Source: Flavicella marina (GTDB taxonomy: Bacteria; Bacteroidota; Bacteroidia; Flavobacteriales; Flavobacteriaceae). Taken from it: a DNA stretch of 64,000 nucleotides. The stretch is from the NCBI RefSeq assembly GCF_009193215.1, contig NZ_VYVA01000003.1:403069-467068 (forward strand), read 5' to 3'. The position numbers and the translations under genes are program-made. Shown here one piece after another: positions 43,802 through 53,558 of the stretch (its first letter is position 1; each line of letters starts with the position of its first letter). Below the pieces are notes generated by a model. That model did not search any database. It was not told the DNA's origin and saw nothing but the letters and a program-made list of their open reading frames with translations.

Positions 43802-46800
43802 TTATACTGTTTCTAATTCTTCAACCATTACTTCACCTTTAGCTAAACGCTCTAAGGCTCTTTTATACTCAGTTGGCATTACTTTTACAAAGCTGTTTAA
43901 GTTTGTAGACCAATCAGCTAAAATTTCTTTACCTCTATTACTATCTGTGTATAATACGTGTTTTTCAATCAATCCTTTTAAGTCAGCAGCATCATCAGAC
44001 GAGATGTCTTCAAATTCAATTGTTTCAGTATTACACAATCCGTTAGTGAATTTATTTTCAGGATCGTAAATGTATGCAATACCACCACTCATACCTGCAG
44101 CAAAGTTTCTACCTGTATTACCAAGTACAACAACTTTACCTCCTGTCATGTATTCACATCCATGATCTCCAACTCCTTCTACAACGGTAGTTGCTCCAGA
44201 ATTTCTTACTGCAAAACGCTCTCCTGCAATACCATTGATATAAGCTTCTCCTTCAACAGCTCCGAACAAACAAACGTTACCAACAATAATATTGTCTTCT
44301 GCTACGAAATCAGCTTCTGCTGGTTTCTTAACAATCAATTTTGCTCCAGATAAACCTTTTCCTAAGTAATCGTTTGTATTACCCTCTACAGTGAAAGTTA
44401 AACCGTGAGCACTAAATGCTCCTAAACTTTGTCCTGCAGAACCTGTGAATTTAATGTTTAACGTGTCTTCAGGTAAACCTAAATGTCCGTATATTTTAGA
44501 GATCTCGTTACTTACAATTGCCCCTACAGAACGATCTGTATTGATAATTGGGTATTCAAGTGCCATTTTTTCTTTTCTATACAATGCGCGGTGTGCATCT
44601 TTTAAGATTTGGAAATCCATTACATCATCCAAACCATGGTCTTGCGTCTCGGTATTTTTTACAGGCATTTCGCTGTAAGCAGCTGGTCTGTGTAAAATAG
44701 CAGATAAGTCAAGTCCTTTTGCTTTGTAATGTTTGATTGCTTTGTTTGCATTGATTTTATGCGTTTGACCAACCATTTCTTCCAATGTTCTGAAACCAAG
44801 TTCAGCCATAATGCTTCTCAATTCTTCAGCTACGTAGTAGAAGAAGTTGATTACGTGCTCAGGAGTTCCTTTAAAGTTTTTACGTAAATCTTTATCCTGA
44901 GTGGCAATACCAACAGGACAAGTATTCAAGTGACACTTACGCATCATAATACATCCTGAAGCTACTAATGGTGCAGTTGCGAAACCAAATTCCTCAGCTC
45001 CTAATAAAGCAGCAATAGCAACGTCACGTCCAGTTTTTAATTGACCATCACATTCAACAACAATACGAGAACGTAAATTGTTCAATACTAATGTTTGTTG
45101 CGCTTCAGCCAATCCAAGTTCCCATGGAAGACCTGCATGTTTTAACGATGTTAAAGGAGAAGCTCCAGTACCACCATCGTATCCAGAAATCAATACTACA
45201 TCTGCTTTTGCTTTAGAAACACCCGCAGCAATAGTACCAACACCTACTTCAGAAACCAATTTTACATTGATTCTTGCAGCACGGTTTGCATTCTTTAAAT
45301 CGTAAATCAATTGAGCTAAATCTTCAATTGAGTAGATATCGTGATGTGGAGGAGGAGAGATCAACCCTACGAATGGTGTAGAGTTACGAGCATCTGCAAT
45401 CCATGGCAATACTTTTTCACCAGGCAATTGTCCACCTTCTCCAGGTTTAGCCCCTTGGGCCATTTTAATTTGAATTTCTTTTGCGCTTGACAAATAATGT
45501 GAAGTTACACCAAAACGTCCAGAAGCAACTTGTTTAATAGCAGAGTTACGACTATCACCATTTACATTTGGTTGGAATCTTCTTCGGTCTTCTCCACCTT
45601 CACCAGAATTTGATTTTCCACCAATTCTGTTCATTGCAATAGCAAGATTTTCATGTGCTTCTCTTGAAATAGACCCGTATGACATTGCTCCCGTTTTAAA
45701 ACGCTTAACAATATCTGTCCATGGTTCTACTTCGTCTAATGGAATCGGATCTAAGTTGTCGAATTCAAACAATCCACGAATTGTCATTAAGTTTTCAGAC
45801 TGTTCGTTTACAGTTTTTGCATACACATCATAACTAGCTTGATCACTTAATCTTACAGCTTGTTGTAATTTAGCAACAGTTGTAGGGTTGAATAAATGTC
45901 TTTCTCCGTTACGTCTCCATCTATAATCTCCACCAATATTTAATCCTAATCGGTTTTTGATTTGCGTATCTGGATATGCGTATTTATATCTTTCGTTGAT
46001 TTCTTTTTCAATTTCATACAATCCAATACCTTCGATTCTTGAAGCTGTGTATGGGAAGTATTTTTCTACAAATTGAGAGTTGAAACCTACAATTTCGAAA
46101 ATTTGAGAACCTCTGTAAGAATGTAAAGTAGAGATTCCGATTTTGTTCATTACTTTTAAAATACCTTTTCCAATTGCTTTATTGAAATTGTCAACGGCTT
46201 TTTGCTCGTCCATTCCGGTAATGAAACCTTGCTGTACTTGTAAACGGATAATTTCGTTTACCATGTATGGGTTGATGGCACTTGCACCATATCCAAACAA
46301 AGTTGCAAAATGATGTGGCTCACGTGGCTCAGCAGATTCGATAATGATATCGAAGTACGAACGCTTACGCAAACGGTTCATTTGATGGTGTACATATGAA
46401 CATGCTAATAGAGAAGGGATAGGAGCAAACTCCTTATTTACACCTCTATCAGATAAAATAATAATGTTCGTTTTTCTTTCGAGAGCTTTTGTGATTTGTG
46501 TGATGATGTTATCCAATGCATCTTCCAAACCATTCAATCCTTTGTCTTTCGGATACAACATTTCAATGGTCTCAGCTTGGAAACCTTCAATGTCAATATC
46601 TCTTATTTTTGCTAAATCATTGTTAGAAATAACAGGATTTTGAATTCTTAGTTTACGGCATTGTCTTTCGGTAATGCTGAAAATATTTCTGTCTTTACCA
46701 AGTGCCAAACTAATATCAGTAACAATCTCTTCACGGATTCCATCCAATGGTGGATTGGTAACCTGGGCAAATAATTGTTTGAAGTAATTAGAAATCAATT

Positions 46801-48316
46801 GAGGTCGATCTGATAAAACAGCTAATGGTGTATCGATACCCATTGAACCTAATGCTTCCTTACCAACTTGTGCCATTGGTGTAATTACTTCTTGAATATC
46901 TTCAATTGTATAATTGAATAAACGTGATCTCGTTGCAATGTCTAATGTTTCAACTGGACACTCCGTACTTGTTTGAGGTACGTCTTTCAAGTGTAATCTT
47001 GTTTTGTCTAACCATTCTTTATAAGGTCTTTCAGAAACAATCTTACTTTTAATTTCTTCATCTTTGATAATACGACCTTCGTTCATGTCAACCAAGAACA
47101 TTTTTCCTGGCTCTAAACGACCATGCGTATCAACATCTTCTGGTGCTACCTCTACAACTCCAATTTCTGAAGCCATGATTAACTTACCACTTTTTGTAAC
47201 TGTGTATCTAGAAGGTCTTAAACCATTACGGTCTAATAATGCTCCAACATAATCACCATCAGTAAATGGTACAGATGCAGGTCCATCCCAAGGCTCCATC
47301 AAGCATGCGTTGTACTCGTAAAATGCCTTTCTTTCTTCAGACATTGTTTCGTGTTTTTCCCATGCTTCAGGAATCATCATCATCATTACTTCTGGTAATG
47401 ATCTACCTGTATGTGTTAATAATTCAACTACCATATCCATAGAAGCAGAATCTGATTTTCCAGGTAATATGATAGGGAATAATTTTTCTATCTGTGGACC
47501 AAATACATCACTTTTCATGATCTCTTCACGAACACGCATTCTACTTACGTTTCCACGCAATGTATTAATTTCTCCATTTTGACACATATATCTAAATGGT
47601 TGCGCTAACTCCCATGCAGGCATCGTATTTGTAGAGAAACGTTGGTGCACCAATGCCAAACGAGTAACCAAATCAGATTGTTGCAAATCTGTATAGTATG
47701 GTCCAATGTCTTCTGGCATTATAATACCTTTGTAAATCAATGTTGTGTTTGATAAACTAGGTACATAAAAATAAGAGCTTTGAGAGATTTTTGAACTTAA
47801 TATAGTGTGTTCTGTAATCTTACGAGCAGCATATAATTTTGCTTTGAAAATATTTTCTTCAATAGCTTCTTTCTTACCGATAAATAATTGTTCGATATTA
47901 GGTTCAGATGCCAATGCAATTTCTCCAAGTTGAGTAGAGTCTACAGGTACAGTTCTCCAACCCAAGATTTCAAGACCTTGTTCTTTGATTTCTTTTTCGA
48001 AGACATCCTTACAATATTGATATTGGTTTTCTACTTTAGGTAAGAAAACCATTCCAACAGCATATTCTCTCTGTGCAGGAATTTCGAATTCACAGACTCT
48101 ATTAAAGTAGTCATGAGGGATATCAATCAACAATCCAGCTCCATCTCCTGTTTTTCCATCAGAACTAACACCTCCACGGTGTTCTAGTTTAACTAAAATT
48201 TCTAATGCATCGTGAATTATTTGGTTCGTTTTTTCACCTTTTAGGTTACAAATAAAACCTGCTCCACAATTTTCGTGTTCAAATTCCGGTGTATATAGAC
48301 CTTGTTTTTCTATCAT
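43802..48316 (-). CDS. gltB: Glutamate synthase large subunit
   Basis: The 1504-residue subunit is the glutaminase and FMN synthase part of GOGAT. After a 16-residue propeptide the catalytic N-terminal Cys17 opens CGAGFI. The central and FMN domains follow, including [11 protein letters not shown] and the 3Fe-4S motif [17 protein letters not shown]. The C-terminal GXGXG beta-helix starts around [18 protein letters not shown]. The length is standard. It lies in the same direction as the amt-PII genes and has its own promoter. Confidence 0.98.
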   Translation of the reverse strand: MIEKQGLYTPEFEHENCGAGFICNLKGEKTNQIIHDALEILVKLEHRGGVSSDGKTGDGAGLLIDIPHDYFNRVCEFEIPAQREYAVGMVFLPKVENQYQYCKDVFEKEIKEQGLEILGWRTVPVDSTQLGEIALASEPNIEQLFIGKKEAIEENIFKAKLYAARKITEHTILSSKISQSSYFYVPSLSNTTLIYKGIIMPEDIGPYYTDLQQSDLVTRLALVHQRFSTNTMPAWELAQPFRYMCQNGEINTLRGNVSRMRVREEIMKSDVFGPQIEKLFPIILPGKSDSASMDMVVELLTHTGRSLPEVMMMMIPEAWEKHETMSEERKAFYEYNACLMEPWDGPASVPFTDGDYVGALLDRNGLRPSRYTVTKSGKLIMASEIGVVEVAPEDVDTHGRLEPGKMFLVDMNEGRIIKDEEIKSKIVSERPYKEWLDKTRLHLKDVPQTSTECPVETLDIATRSRLFNYTIEDIQEVITPMAQVGKEALGSMGIDTPLAVLSDRPQLISNYFKQLFAQVTNPPLDGIREEIVTDISLALGKDRNIFSITERQCRKLRIQNPVISNNDLAKIRDIDIEGFQAETIEMLYPKDKGLNGLEDALDNIITQITKALERKTNIIILSDRGVNKEFAPIPSLLACSYVHHQMNRLRKRSYFDIIIESAEPREPHHFATLFGYGASAINPYMVNEIIRLQVQQGFITGMDEQKAVDNFNKAIGKGILKVMNKIGISTLHSYRGSQIFEIVGFNSQFVEKYFPYTASRIEGIGLYEIEKEINERYKYAYPDTQIKNRLGLNIGGDYRWRRNGERHLFNPTTVAKLQQAVRLSDQASYDVYAKTVNEQSENLMTIRGLFEFDNLDPIPLDEVEPWTDIVKRFKTGAMSYGSISREAHENLAIAMNRIGGKSNSGEGGEDRRRFQPNVNGDSRNSAIKQVASGRFGVTSHYLSSAKEIQIKMAQGAKPGEGGQLPGEKVLPWIADARNSTPFVGLISPPPHHDIYSIEDLAQLIYDLKNANRAARINVKLVSEVGVGTIAAGVSKAKADVVLISGYDGGTGASPLTSLKHAGLPWELGLAEAQQTLVLNNLRSRIVVECDGQLKTGRDVAIAALLGAEEFGFATAPLVASGCIMMRKCHLNTCPVGIATQDKDLRKNFKGTPEHVINFFYYVAEELRSIMAELGFRTLEEMVGQTHKINANKAIKHYKAKGLDLSAILHRPAAYSEMPVKNTETQDHGLDDVMDFQILKDAHRALYRKEKMALEYPIINTDRSVGAIVSNEISKIYGHLGLPEDTLNIKFTGSAGQSLGAFSAHGLTFTVEGNTNDYLGKGLSGAKLIVKKPAEADFVAEDNIIVGNVCLFGAVEGEAYINGIAGERFAVRNSGATTVVEGVGDHGCEYMTGGKVVVLGNTGRNFAAGMSGGIAYIYDPENKFTNGLCNTETIEFEDISSDDAADLKGLIEKHVLYTDSNRGKEILADWSTNLNSFVKVMPTEYKRALERLAKGEVMVEELETV

Positions 48317-48335
48317 AATCTTGAAAATAAGAACG

Positions 48336-48366
48336 CAAAATTACATAATTTCAATGTTAAAAACCA
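48336..48366 (-). promoter_or_regulatory. Promoter of gltB
   Basis: On the minus strand TTGG (48363-48366), 19 nt, TAATTTTG (48336-48343). The gltB ATG (48316) is about 20 bases downstream of the box. Confidence 0.65.
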
Positions 48367-48555
48367 ATAGAATGGCTATAGAAAAAATAAAAATGTATTT
48401 ATTACAAATTTGTAGTTGGATTATTATTGATTGTTGAAATATTATATATGAAAATAGGGAACATTTAATTTTATGTGTAGTCGCAGCTTTTTTATTGCGA
48501 ATACTTAAATCAAACTACATCGTTGTAGATTTTTTGATAATTTCTATTCCTGTAT
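48367..48555. other. Non-coding stretch between gltB and amt
   Basis: The whole 48317-48630 gap has no plausible gene. Besides the gltB promoter and the amt terminator it is AT-rich, with a short ACAAATTTGT palindrome near 48409-48420 and CTACATCGTTGTAG near 48515-48530. Nothing further is supported. Confidence 0.6.
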
Positions 48556-48590
48556 AAAAAAAGCTCCTTTAACATGTTAAAGGAGCTTTG
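48556..48590 (-). terminator. Terminator of the second amt gene
   Basis: AAAGCTCCTTTAAC (48560-48573) and GTTAAAGGAGCTTT (48576-48589) form a 14-bp stem. On the minus strand it is followed by seven T. It ends the PII-Amt transcript. Confidence 0.92.
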
Positions 48591-48630
48591 TGCTAAATTT
48601 TAAAGATCAAATCTTTATAGGATAAGTGTT

Positions 48631-49872
48631 TTAATGGTCATTCATTCTGAAGTCAGCATAAGCACTCATTCCGTGTTCTGCCTCATCAAGACCCTCAATC
48701 TCTTCTTTCTCAGAAACTCTTAGTCCCATAGTCTTCTTGATGATTGATAATATAATAAACGATGCTATTAAACAGAAAGCACCAACGATGGCAACTCCTG
48801 ATAATTGAATTAAGAATTGTTCTACGCTAGCTTTGGCTCCGAAGATACCAACAGCCAATGTTCCCCAAATACCACAAATTAAATGCACTGCAACGGCTCC
48901 AACTGGATCGTCAAGTTTTAGTTTGTCAACCATGGCAACGGCTAGGACAATAATGATTCCTGCTACGATTCCAATTAAAATAGCATCAGTAGGTCCCATT
49001 AGGTCAGCACCTGCTGTAATACCAACTAACCCACCAAGTATTCCGTTTAAGAACATGGTTAAATCAAAGTTTTTGTAAAGTATTTGTGAAAAAGAGAATG
49101 CACCAACTCCACCTGCGGCTGCTGCCAAACAAGTTGTAACAAGTGTTAAAGAAGTTAATTCTGGGTCTGCTGATAAAACAGAACCACCGTTAAATCCAAA
49201 CCATCCTAACCAAAGAATCAAAACTCCTGCTGTGGCAAGTGGAATGTTGTGACCTTGAATCACTTTTGGGTTTCCGTTTTCGTCAAATTTACCGATACGT
49301 GCACCTAGCAACCAAATAGCAACCAATGCTGCCCATCCACCAACACCGTGAACGAGTGTTGAACCAGCGAAATCATAGAAACCCATGCTGTCTAAAAATC
49401 CACCTCCCCATTTCCATGCGCCAACAATCGGGTATACTAGTCCAACGTATACAAGAGTGAAAACCATAAAACTCGTTAGTTTGATTCTCTCTGCAACGGC
49501 TCCAGAAACAATTGTCGCTGCTGTGGCTGCAAACATTCCTTGGAATAGGAAGTCTGTCCACCAAGTATAACCTCCATCAGCGTATTCTGGAGTCATACCT
49601 AATTCAGGTGCGGCAATTCCGAAACCAGCAAATCCTAAGACTCCGTCTCCTATGATGTTAAATTCACCTGGGTACATTAAATTAAATCCTCCCAAGCAGT
49701 ATAAAAGTAGTCCTACACAAATAATAAAAACATTTTTGAATAAGATATTGATGGTGTTTTTTTGTCTAGTTAGTCCGATCTCTAAGAAAGAAAAGCCTAA
49801 GTGCATGAAGAATACCAATGCAGTACATAGCATCATCCATATATTGTTTGCTGTAAATAATCCTGTGTCCAT
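48631..49872 (-). CDS. amt: Ammonium transporter (Amt), second copy
   Basis: A 413-residue membrane protein of the Amt/MEP/Rh family with about eleven helices. Pore histidines are present in STLVHGVGGWAA and VAVHLICGIWG, and the extracellular Trp/Phe region FQGMFAATAATIVSGAVAER is typical. It starts 16 bases after a PII gene, the normal GlnK-AmtB coupling in which PII blocks the pore when nitrogen is plentiful. The C-terminal tail GLRVSEKEEIEGLDEAEHG is the PII contact region. Confidence 0.95.
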   Translation of the reverse strand: MDTGLFTANNIWMMLCTALVFFMHLGFSFLEIGLTRQKNTINILFKNVFIICVGLLLYCLGGFNLMYPGEFNIIGDGVLGFAGFGIAAPELGMTPEYADGGYTWWTDFLFQGMFAATAATIVSGAVAERIKLTSFMVFTLVYVGLVYPIVGAWKWGGGFLDSMGFYDFAGSTLVHGVGGWAALVAIWLLGARIGKFDENGNPKVIQGHNIPLATAGVLILWLGWFGFNGGSVLSADPELTSLTLVTTCLAAAAGGVGAFSFSQILYKNFDLTMFLNGILGGLVGITAGADLMGPTDAILIGIVAGIIIVLAVAMVDKLKLDDPVGAVAVHLICGIWGTLAVGIFGAKASVEQFLIQLSGVAIVGAFCLIASFIILSIIKKTMGLRVSEKEEIEGLDEAEHGMSAYADFRMNDH

Positions 49873-49888
49873 AATATATAGTGTTATC

Positions 49889-50227
49889 TTATTTTAATGT
49901 TTCTTCTCCTTTTTCTCCTGTTCGAATTCTGTATGCAGTGGTTACATCAGATACAAATATTTTTCCATCACCTATTTCACCAGTACCTGCAGATCCAAGA
50001 ATGGCATCGATAGTAGCTTTTTCGAAATCGTCATTTACAACAATTGAAAGGTGACGTCTTTGTATGTCACTAGTACTGTAAGAAACTCCTCTGTATACAT
50101 GTCCTACTTTTTCATTTCCTTGACCTGTTACGTCCCAGTAACTAAAGAAGTTTACGTTTACAGCATGTAGTGCTTTTTTTACTGCAGAGTATTTTGATTT
50201 TCTAATGATTGCTTCAATTTTTTTCAT
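49889..50227 (-). CDS. glnK: PII-type nitrogen regulator, second copy
   Basis: A 112-residue trimer-forming signal protein. It has the PII fold with a T-loop GQGNEKVGHVYRGVSYST, the B-loop TGEIGDGKIFV, and the C-loop RIRTGEKGEE. Tyr50 lies where the uridylylated Tyr51 of E. coli GlnB is, but the T-loop is one residue shorter. Linked to amt, so named GlnK-like. It differs from the other copy at 17 of 112 positions by hand count. Confidence 0.93.
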   Translation of the reverse strand: MKKIEAIIRKSKYSAVKKALHAVNVNFFSYWDVTGQGNEKVGHVYRGVSYSTSDIQRRHLSIVVNDDFEKATIDAILGSAGTGEIGDGKIFVSDVTTAYRIRTGEKGEETLK

Positions 50228-50360
50228 GATTTGAAAGTTTTTAGTGGTGAATTATGGAATGAATATTTACAGGCCATAAGTTAAAATATTTTTTAGAAAG
50301 AGTAAGTGTTAATGATCGAATATGATGATTTTTTTAGGATAGAATGAAACTATTGTATTA

Positions 50361-50396
50361 AAAAATAGCGAACCCGTAAAACAAGTTCGCTATTTA
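50361..50396 (-). terminator. Terminator of the first amt gene
   Basis: AAATAGCGAAC (50363-50373) and GTTCGCTATTT (50385-50395) form a stem, followed on the minus strand by TTTTTTAATAC. It lies 18 bases after the stop at 50414, so the two PII-Amt pairs are separable units. Confidence 0.9.
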
Positions 50397-50413
50397 TATG
50401 TGATTGAAATTGA

Positions 50414-51619
50414 TTAGTCGTTGTAAACTCCAATTCCGTGTTCGTGTTTGTCTAATCCTTCGATTTCTTCTTTTTCAGAAACTCTCAAACCGATAGTTTT
50501 CTTTAAGATGAAGAATACGATAGCAGAAGTTACAATTGCCCATGCCATGTAAGAGAAAGCACCGATTGTTTGAGTGATGATGTCTCCATCAGGAGCAAAA
50601 ACACCTACTAAGATAGTACCTAAAGTACCACAAACACCGTGTACAGAAATTGCACCTACTGGATCGTCAATTTTTAATTTCTCATCGATAAATGTAATTG
50701 CCATAACTACAGCAACACCACCAATTAATCCCATGATTGCAGCAGATCCTGCAGAAACGTTAGCACATCCAGCAGTAATAGTTACCAATCCTGCTAAAGC
50801 ACCGTTTAAAGTCATTGAGATATCTGGTTTACCATAACGTAACCAAGTGTACAATAAGGCAGCTAAAGCACCACATGCAGCAGCTAAGTTTGTGTTAATT
50901 AAGATGCTACCAACAGCTGTAACGTCATCAGCAGAGCTAAATGCCAACTGAGAACCACCGTTAAATCCGAACCATCCTAACCAAAGAATCATTACCCCTA
51001 AAGCACCTAATAAGATGTTGTGACCTGGGATCGCTTGAGATTTTCCGTCTTTGTATTTTCCAATTCTTGGTCCAACAAAGATAGCTCCCATTAAAGCAGC
51101 CCATCCACCAACAGCATGTACTACAGAAGAACCTGCGAAATCGATAAATCCTAAAGTGTTTAACCATGCGTTATCGTCAAATGGCCAGTACCAGCTACCA
51201 GAGATTGGGTAGATTAATGTAGTAATGATTAAAGAGAAAATTACATAAGCAGTAAATTTAGTTCTTCCTGCTACAGCTCCAGATACGATAGTTGCAGCAG
51301 TTGCAGCAAATACAGTTTGGAAAAATAAGTTGTAAAAATCATCTGCGCTAAAAAAGAAATATCCTTGCTCTGATGGACTGAATCTTCCTAGGTAACCTCC
51401 TAAGTTTAATCCTTCACCATACATAATTGCATATCCTACAGCCCAGAATCCGATTGAACCTACAATTAAGTCCATTAAATTTTTCATGATGATATTACCA
51501 GCGTTCTTAGAACGTGTAAATCCTGTTTCTACTAAAGTAAATCCTGCTTGCATAAAGAATACTAAGATTCCGGCAATGATGATCCATAAGGCATCCATTG
51601 ATGCTCCTAATGCTTCCAT
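50414..51619 (-). CDS. amt: Ammonium transporter (Amt), first copy
   Basis: A 401-residue Amt protein with the same pore features as the neighbour: SSVVHAVGGWAALM and ISVHGVCGTLGTI carry the pore His residues, and FQTVFAATAATIVSGAVAGR the outer part. The C-terminal GLRVSEKEEIEGLDKHEHG should contact PII. It starts 33 bases after the first PII gene. The two Amt proteins are clearly diverged along the body (for example SFLEIGLTRQKNT versus TLVETGFTRSKNA), so the duplication is not recent. Confidence 0.95.
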   Translation of the reverse strand: MEALGASMDALWIIIAGILVFFMQAGFTLVETGFTRSKNAGNIIMKNLMDLIVGSIGFWAVGYAIMYGEGLNLGGYLGRFSPSEQGYFFFSADDFYNLFFQTVFAATAATIVSGAVAGRTKFTAYVIFSLIITTLIYPISGSWYWPFDDNAWLNTLGFIDFAGSSVVHAVGGWAALMGAIFVGPRIGKYKDGKSQAIPGHNILLGALGVMILWLGWFGFNGGSQLAFSSADDVTAVGSILINTNLAAACGALAALLYTWLRYGKPDISMTLNGALAGLVTITAGCANVSAGSAAIMGLIGGVAVVMAITFIDEKLKIDDPVGAISVHGVCGTLGTILVGVFAPDGDIITQTIGAFSYMAWAIVTSAIVFFILKKTIGLRVSEKEEIEGLDKHEHGIGVYND

Positions 51620-51652
51620 AATAAAGTGTTTTTTGTTGTTTTGTTAATTTTT

Positions 51653-51991
51653 TTATTTCAAAGTGTCACCACCTTGTTCTCCAGTACGGATTCTGTATGC
51701 TTCACTAATGTCTGATACAAATATTTTTCCGTCTCCTATTTCTCCTGTAGATGCTGCTTTTAAGATAGCATTGATTGTTGCTTCTTCGAAATCGTCATTT
51801 ACTACGATTGATAAGTGACGTCTTTGGATATCACTTGTACTATAAGCTACTCCTCTATAAACTTGACCAGTTTTTTCGTTACCTTGTCCAGTTACGTCCC
51901 AGTAAGAAAAGAAGTTTACATTTACTTCATGTAAGGCTTTTTTTACTTCAGAATATTTAGCTTTTCTGATGATTGCTTCAATTTTTTTCAT
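51653..51991 (-). CDS. glnK: PII-type nitrogen regulator, first copy
   Basis: A 112-residue PII protein with T-loop GQGNEKTGQVYRGVAYST, B-loop TGEIGDGKIFV, and C-loop RIRTGEQGGD. The Tyr equivalent to E. coli Tyr51 is kept. It is first of the pair before the first amt gene. A perfect hairpin lies between it and the porin upstream, so it may be transcribed partly by read-through. Confidence 0.93.
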   Translation of the reverse strand: MKKIEAIIRKAKYSEVKKALHEVNVNFFSYWDVTGQGNEKTGQVYRGVAYSTSDIQRRHLSIVVNDDFEEATINAILKAASTGEIGDGKIFVSDISEAYRIRTGEQGGDTLK

Positions 51992-52014
51992 GATATAAGT
52001 GTTATGTTTTTAAA

Positions 52015-52044
52015 ATTACGGACTGTATTGCTACAGTCCGTAAT
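52015..52044 (-). terminator. Perfect 13-bp hairpin between porin and PII genes
   Basis: ATTACGGACTGTA (52015-52027), TTGC, TACAGTCCGTAAT (52032-52044). On the minus strand it is followed by only a weak T-run (TTTTAAAAA), so it may act as a leaky terminator or as an mRNA-processing and stabilising hairpin that sets the porin to PII ratio. Confidence 0.7.
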
Positions 52045-52060
52045 AGATACTTTGTTTTTC

Positions 52061-53047
52061 TTAGAAAGAGTATACAGCAGCAATAGTGATTGCAGAAACG
52101 CTTTCTTGAGTAGGGAATGCTTCGATTAATCCGTCTTCTGAAGAGTCATATCTGAATTCAGAAATAACTTTTAAGTTCTCAGTTAAAGAAGTGTTAGCAG
52201 TTAATGTCAATGCCATTACATCTCCAGTTACTCCAGCAGCTTTAGCTTGGAAGAATTCTGGACGTAATCCTAATGCGAAAGAATCAGAGAAAGAGTTCTC
52301 TAAGTACAATGCAGCTCCAGTGTATCCTGAGTCAGCTTCTGCTGAATTTGCATAAGCAGCATTGATTCCTAAGTATAATGATTCAGAAATATTGAATCCA
52401 CCAGTATAGTCAATGTATAAATCATCATTTGTTGCGTTAGCACCTGTAGCACCATAAATAATGTTTAAGTATTGTCCTTTGTATCCAACTTGACCACCAA
52501 CTTGCATGTCTCCAGTTACGTTACCATCAGCACTTGAAATACCATGTGCGTTTGTAACAGCTAATAAGAAAGATAAGTCTTCAGAGGCAGCATAGTCAAA
52601 TTTAACCCCTGTATGAGAAAAAGGACCTGCGTTGAATAAGTAAGATACTGAGTAGTTAAAGTTAACTGCTGGAGAGATTACTTCGTAACCTAAAAATGTA
52701 TTGAACTGTCCAGCTGTAACTGTTAATTTGTCGCTTACATTGTAGTAAGCATATAATTGGTTGATAGCTCCTGCCATGTTCGCATCGTCTGCTCTTGGTC
52801 CCCAAGCTAAATCAGCAACAAAACCAGCTTTTTCGGTTTCATATCCTAAAACTACGTTAGCCATACCTAAACCAAATGCATTAGCGTTTTGAGGATTAGC
52901 GATTAATAGACCAGGAGTTCCTGCTCCGTCAACAAAGTTTGCTGTTCCGTAAACATCAACAGATCCAGAAATGCTTAATGGACTTTCCTCCTGTGCAAAA
53001 GTAACTGCGCTTGCAAGTAATAATGCTGATAAAATAATTTTTTTCAT
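52061..53047 (-). CDS. Outer-membrane porin-like protein, ammonium-cluster associated
   Basis: A 328-residue protein from ATG 53047 with signal peptide MKKIILSALLLASAVTFAQ. It is full of amphipathic strands (SISGSVDVYGTANFVDGA, KAGFVADLAWGPRADDAN) and ends ITIAAVYSF with a terminal Phe, as in porins. The frame continues upstream to 53095, but the signal peptide decides for 53047. Placed before the PII-Amt genes, it probably lets small nitrogen solutes cross the outer membrane (inference). Confidence 0.82.
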   Translation of the reverse strand: MKKIILSALLLASAVTFAQEESPLSISGSVDVYGTANFVDGAGTPGLLIANPQNANAFGLGMANVVLGYETEKAGFVADLAWGPRADDANMAGAINQLYAYYNVSDKLTVTAGQFNTFLGYEVISPAVNFNYSVSYLFNAGPFSHTGVKFDYAASEDLSFLLAVTNAHGISSADGNVTGDMQVGGQVGYKGQYLNIIYGATGANATNDDLYIDYTGGFNISESLYLGINAAYANSAEADSGYTGAALYLENSFSDSFALGLRPEFFQAKAAGVTGDVMALTLTANTSLTENLKVISEFRYDSSEDGLIEAFPTQESVSAITIAAVYSF

Positions 53048-53092
53048 TTTTTGATAATTTAAATTGATAATTGTGTTTCGATTAATACATGG

Positions 53093-53122
53093 CAAATATA
53101 CGTAGTTTTACGTAACTGCAAA
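53093..53122 (-). promoter_or_regulatory. Promoter of the porin/PII-Amt region
   Basis: Minus strand TTTG (53119-53122), 18 nt, TATATTTG (53093-53100), an ideal Bacteroidota promoter. One TACGTA site (53109-53114) lies in the spacer and a second (53099-53104) overlaps the -7 box, 10 bases apart, where a bound protein would block RNA polymerase. Confidence 0.75.
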
Positions 53123-53551
53123 TTTATTTATCAAAAAATTACGTATTAATTACGTGGTGTCGTTAAAAAAACACAGTGTATTTTGTGAATTATCTAATTG
53201 ATTAACTTCTGAAGGCTTAAATTAATGGCAAAGATTTTGAAAAAAATAAGTTTTATTGATAATATGATAAAAATACGTGTTTCTTATTTTTTATTTGATT
53301 TTTTTGAACTTTGAAAAGAGTTTGATTCAAATATGATAAAACGCAGGTTTAAACCATATTAAATGTCATTTCTGTATACTGCGTAAAGGTGTGTTATTGT
53401 GAAATTACAAATTAAACTAGTTCTTAGGAAGTCATTTTTACTTAGAATTTGATAAAATTACTATGTAATGTTACGATATGTTATGAAGATGTGTCTTTTT
53501 TACGTAAAAAATGTCTTTTTAGGCTGGTAACTACGTAATTACAGGTACGTA
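53099..53551. repeat. Cluster of TACGTA palindromes in the 511-bp gap upstream of the porin
   Basis: TACGTA occurs at 53099, 53109, 53140, 53501, 53532 and 53546, and TACGTG at 53151 and 53274. Pairs are spaced 10, 11 and 14 bases. One copy is inside the 16-base palindrome TTTTTTACGTAAAAAA (53496-53511), and two are in the direct repeat TACGTAATT. TGTCTTTTT is also repeated at 53492 and 53512. No gene is visible in 53048-53558. Confidence 0.7.
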
Positions 53552-53558
53552 ATTTTGT

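Noticed and set aside
53496..53511. TTTTTTACGTAAAAAA as terminator of the TSUP gene
   Set aside because: Perfect palindrome without a loop and without GC stem; better explained as one of the TACGTA sites.
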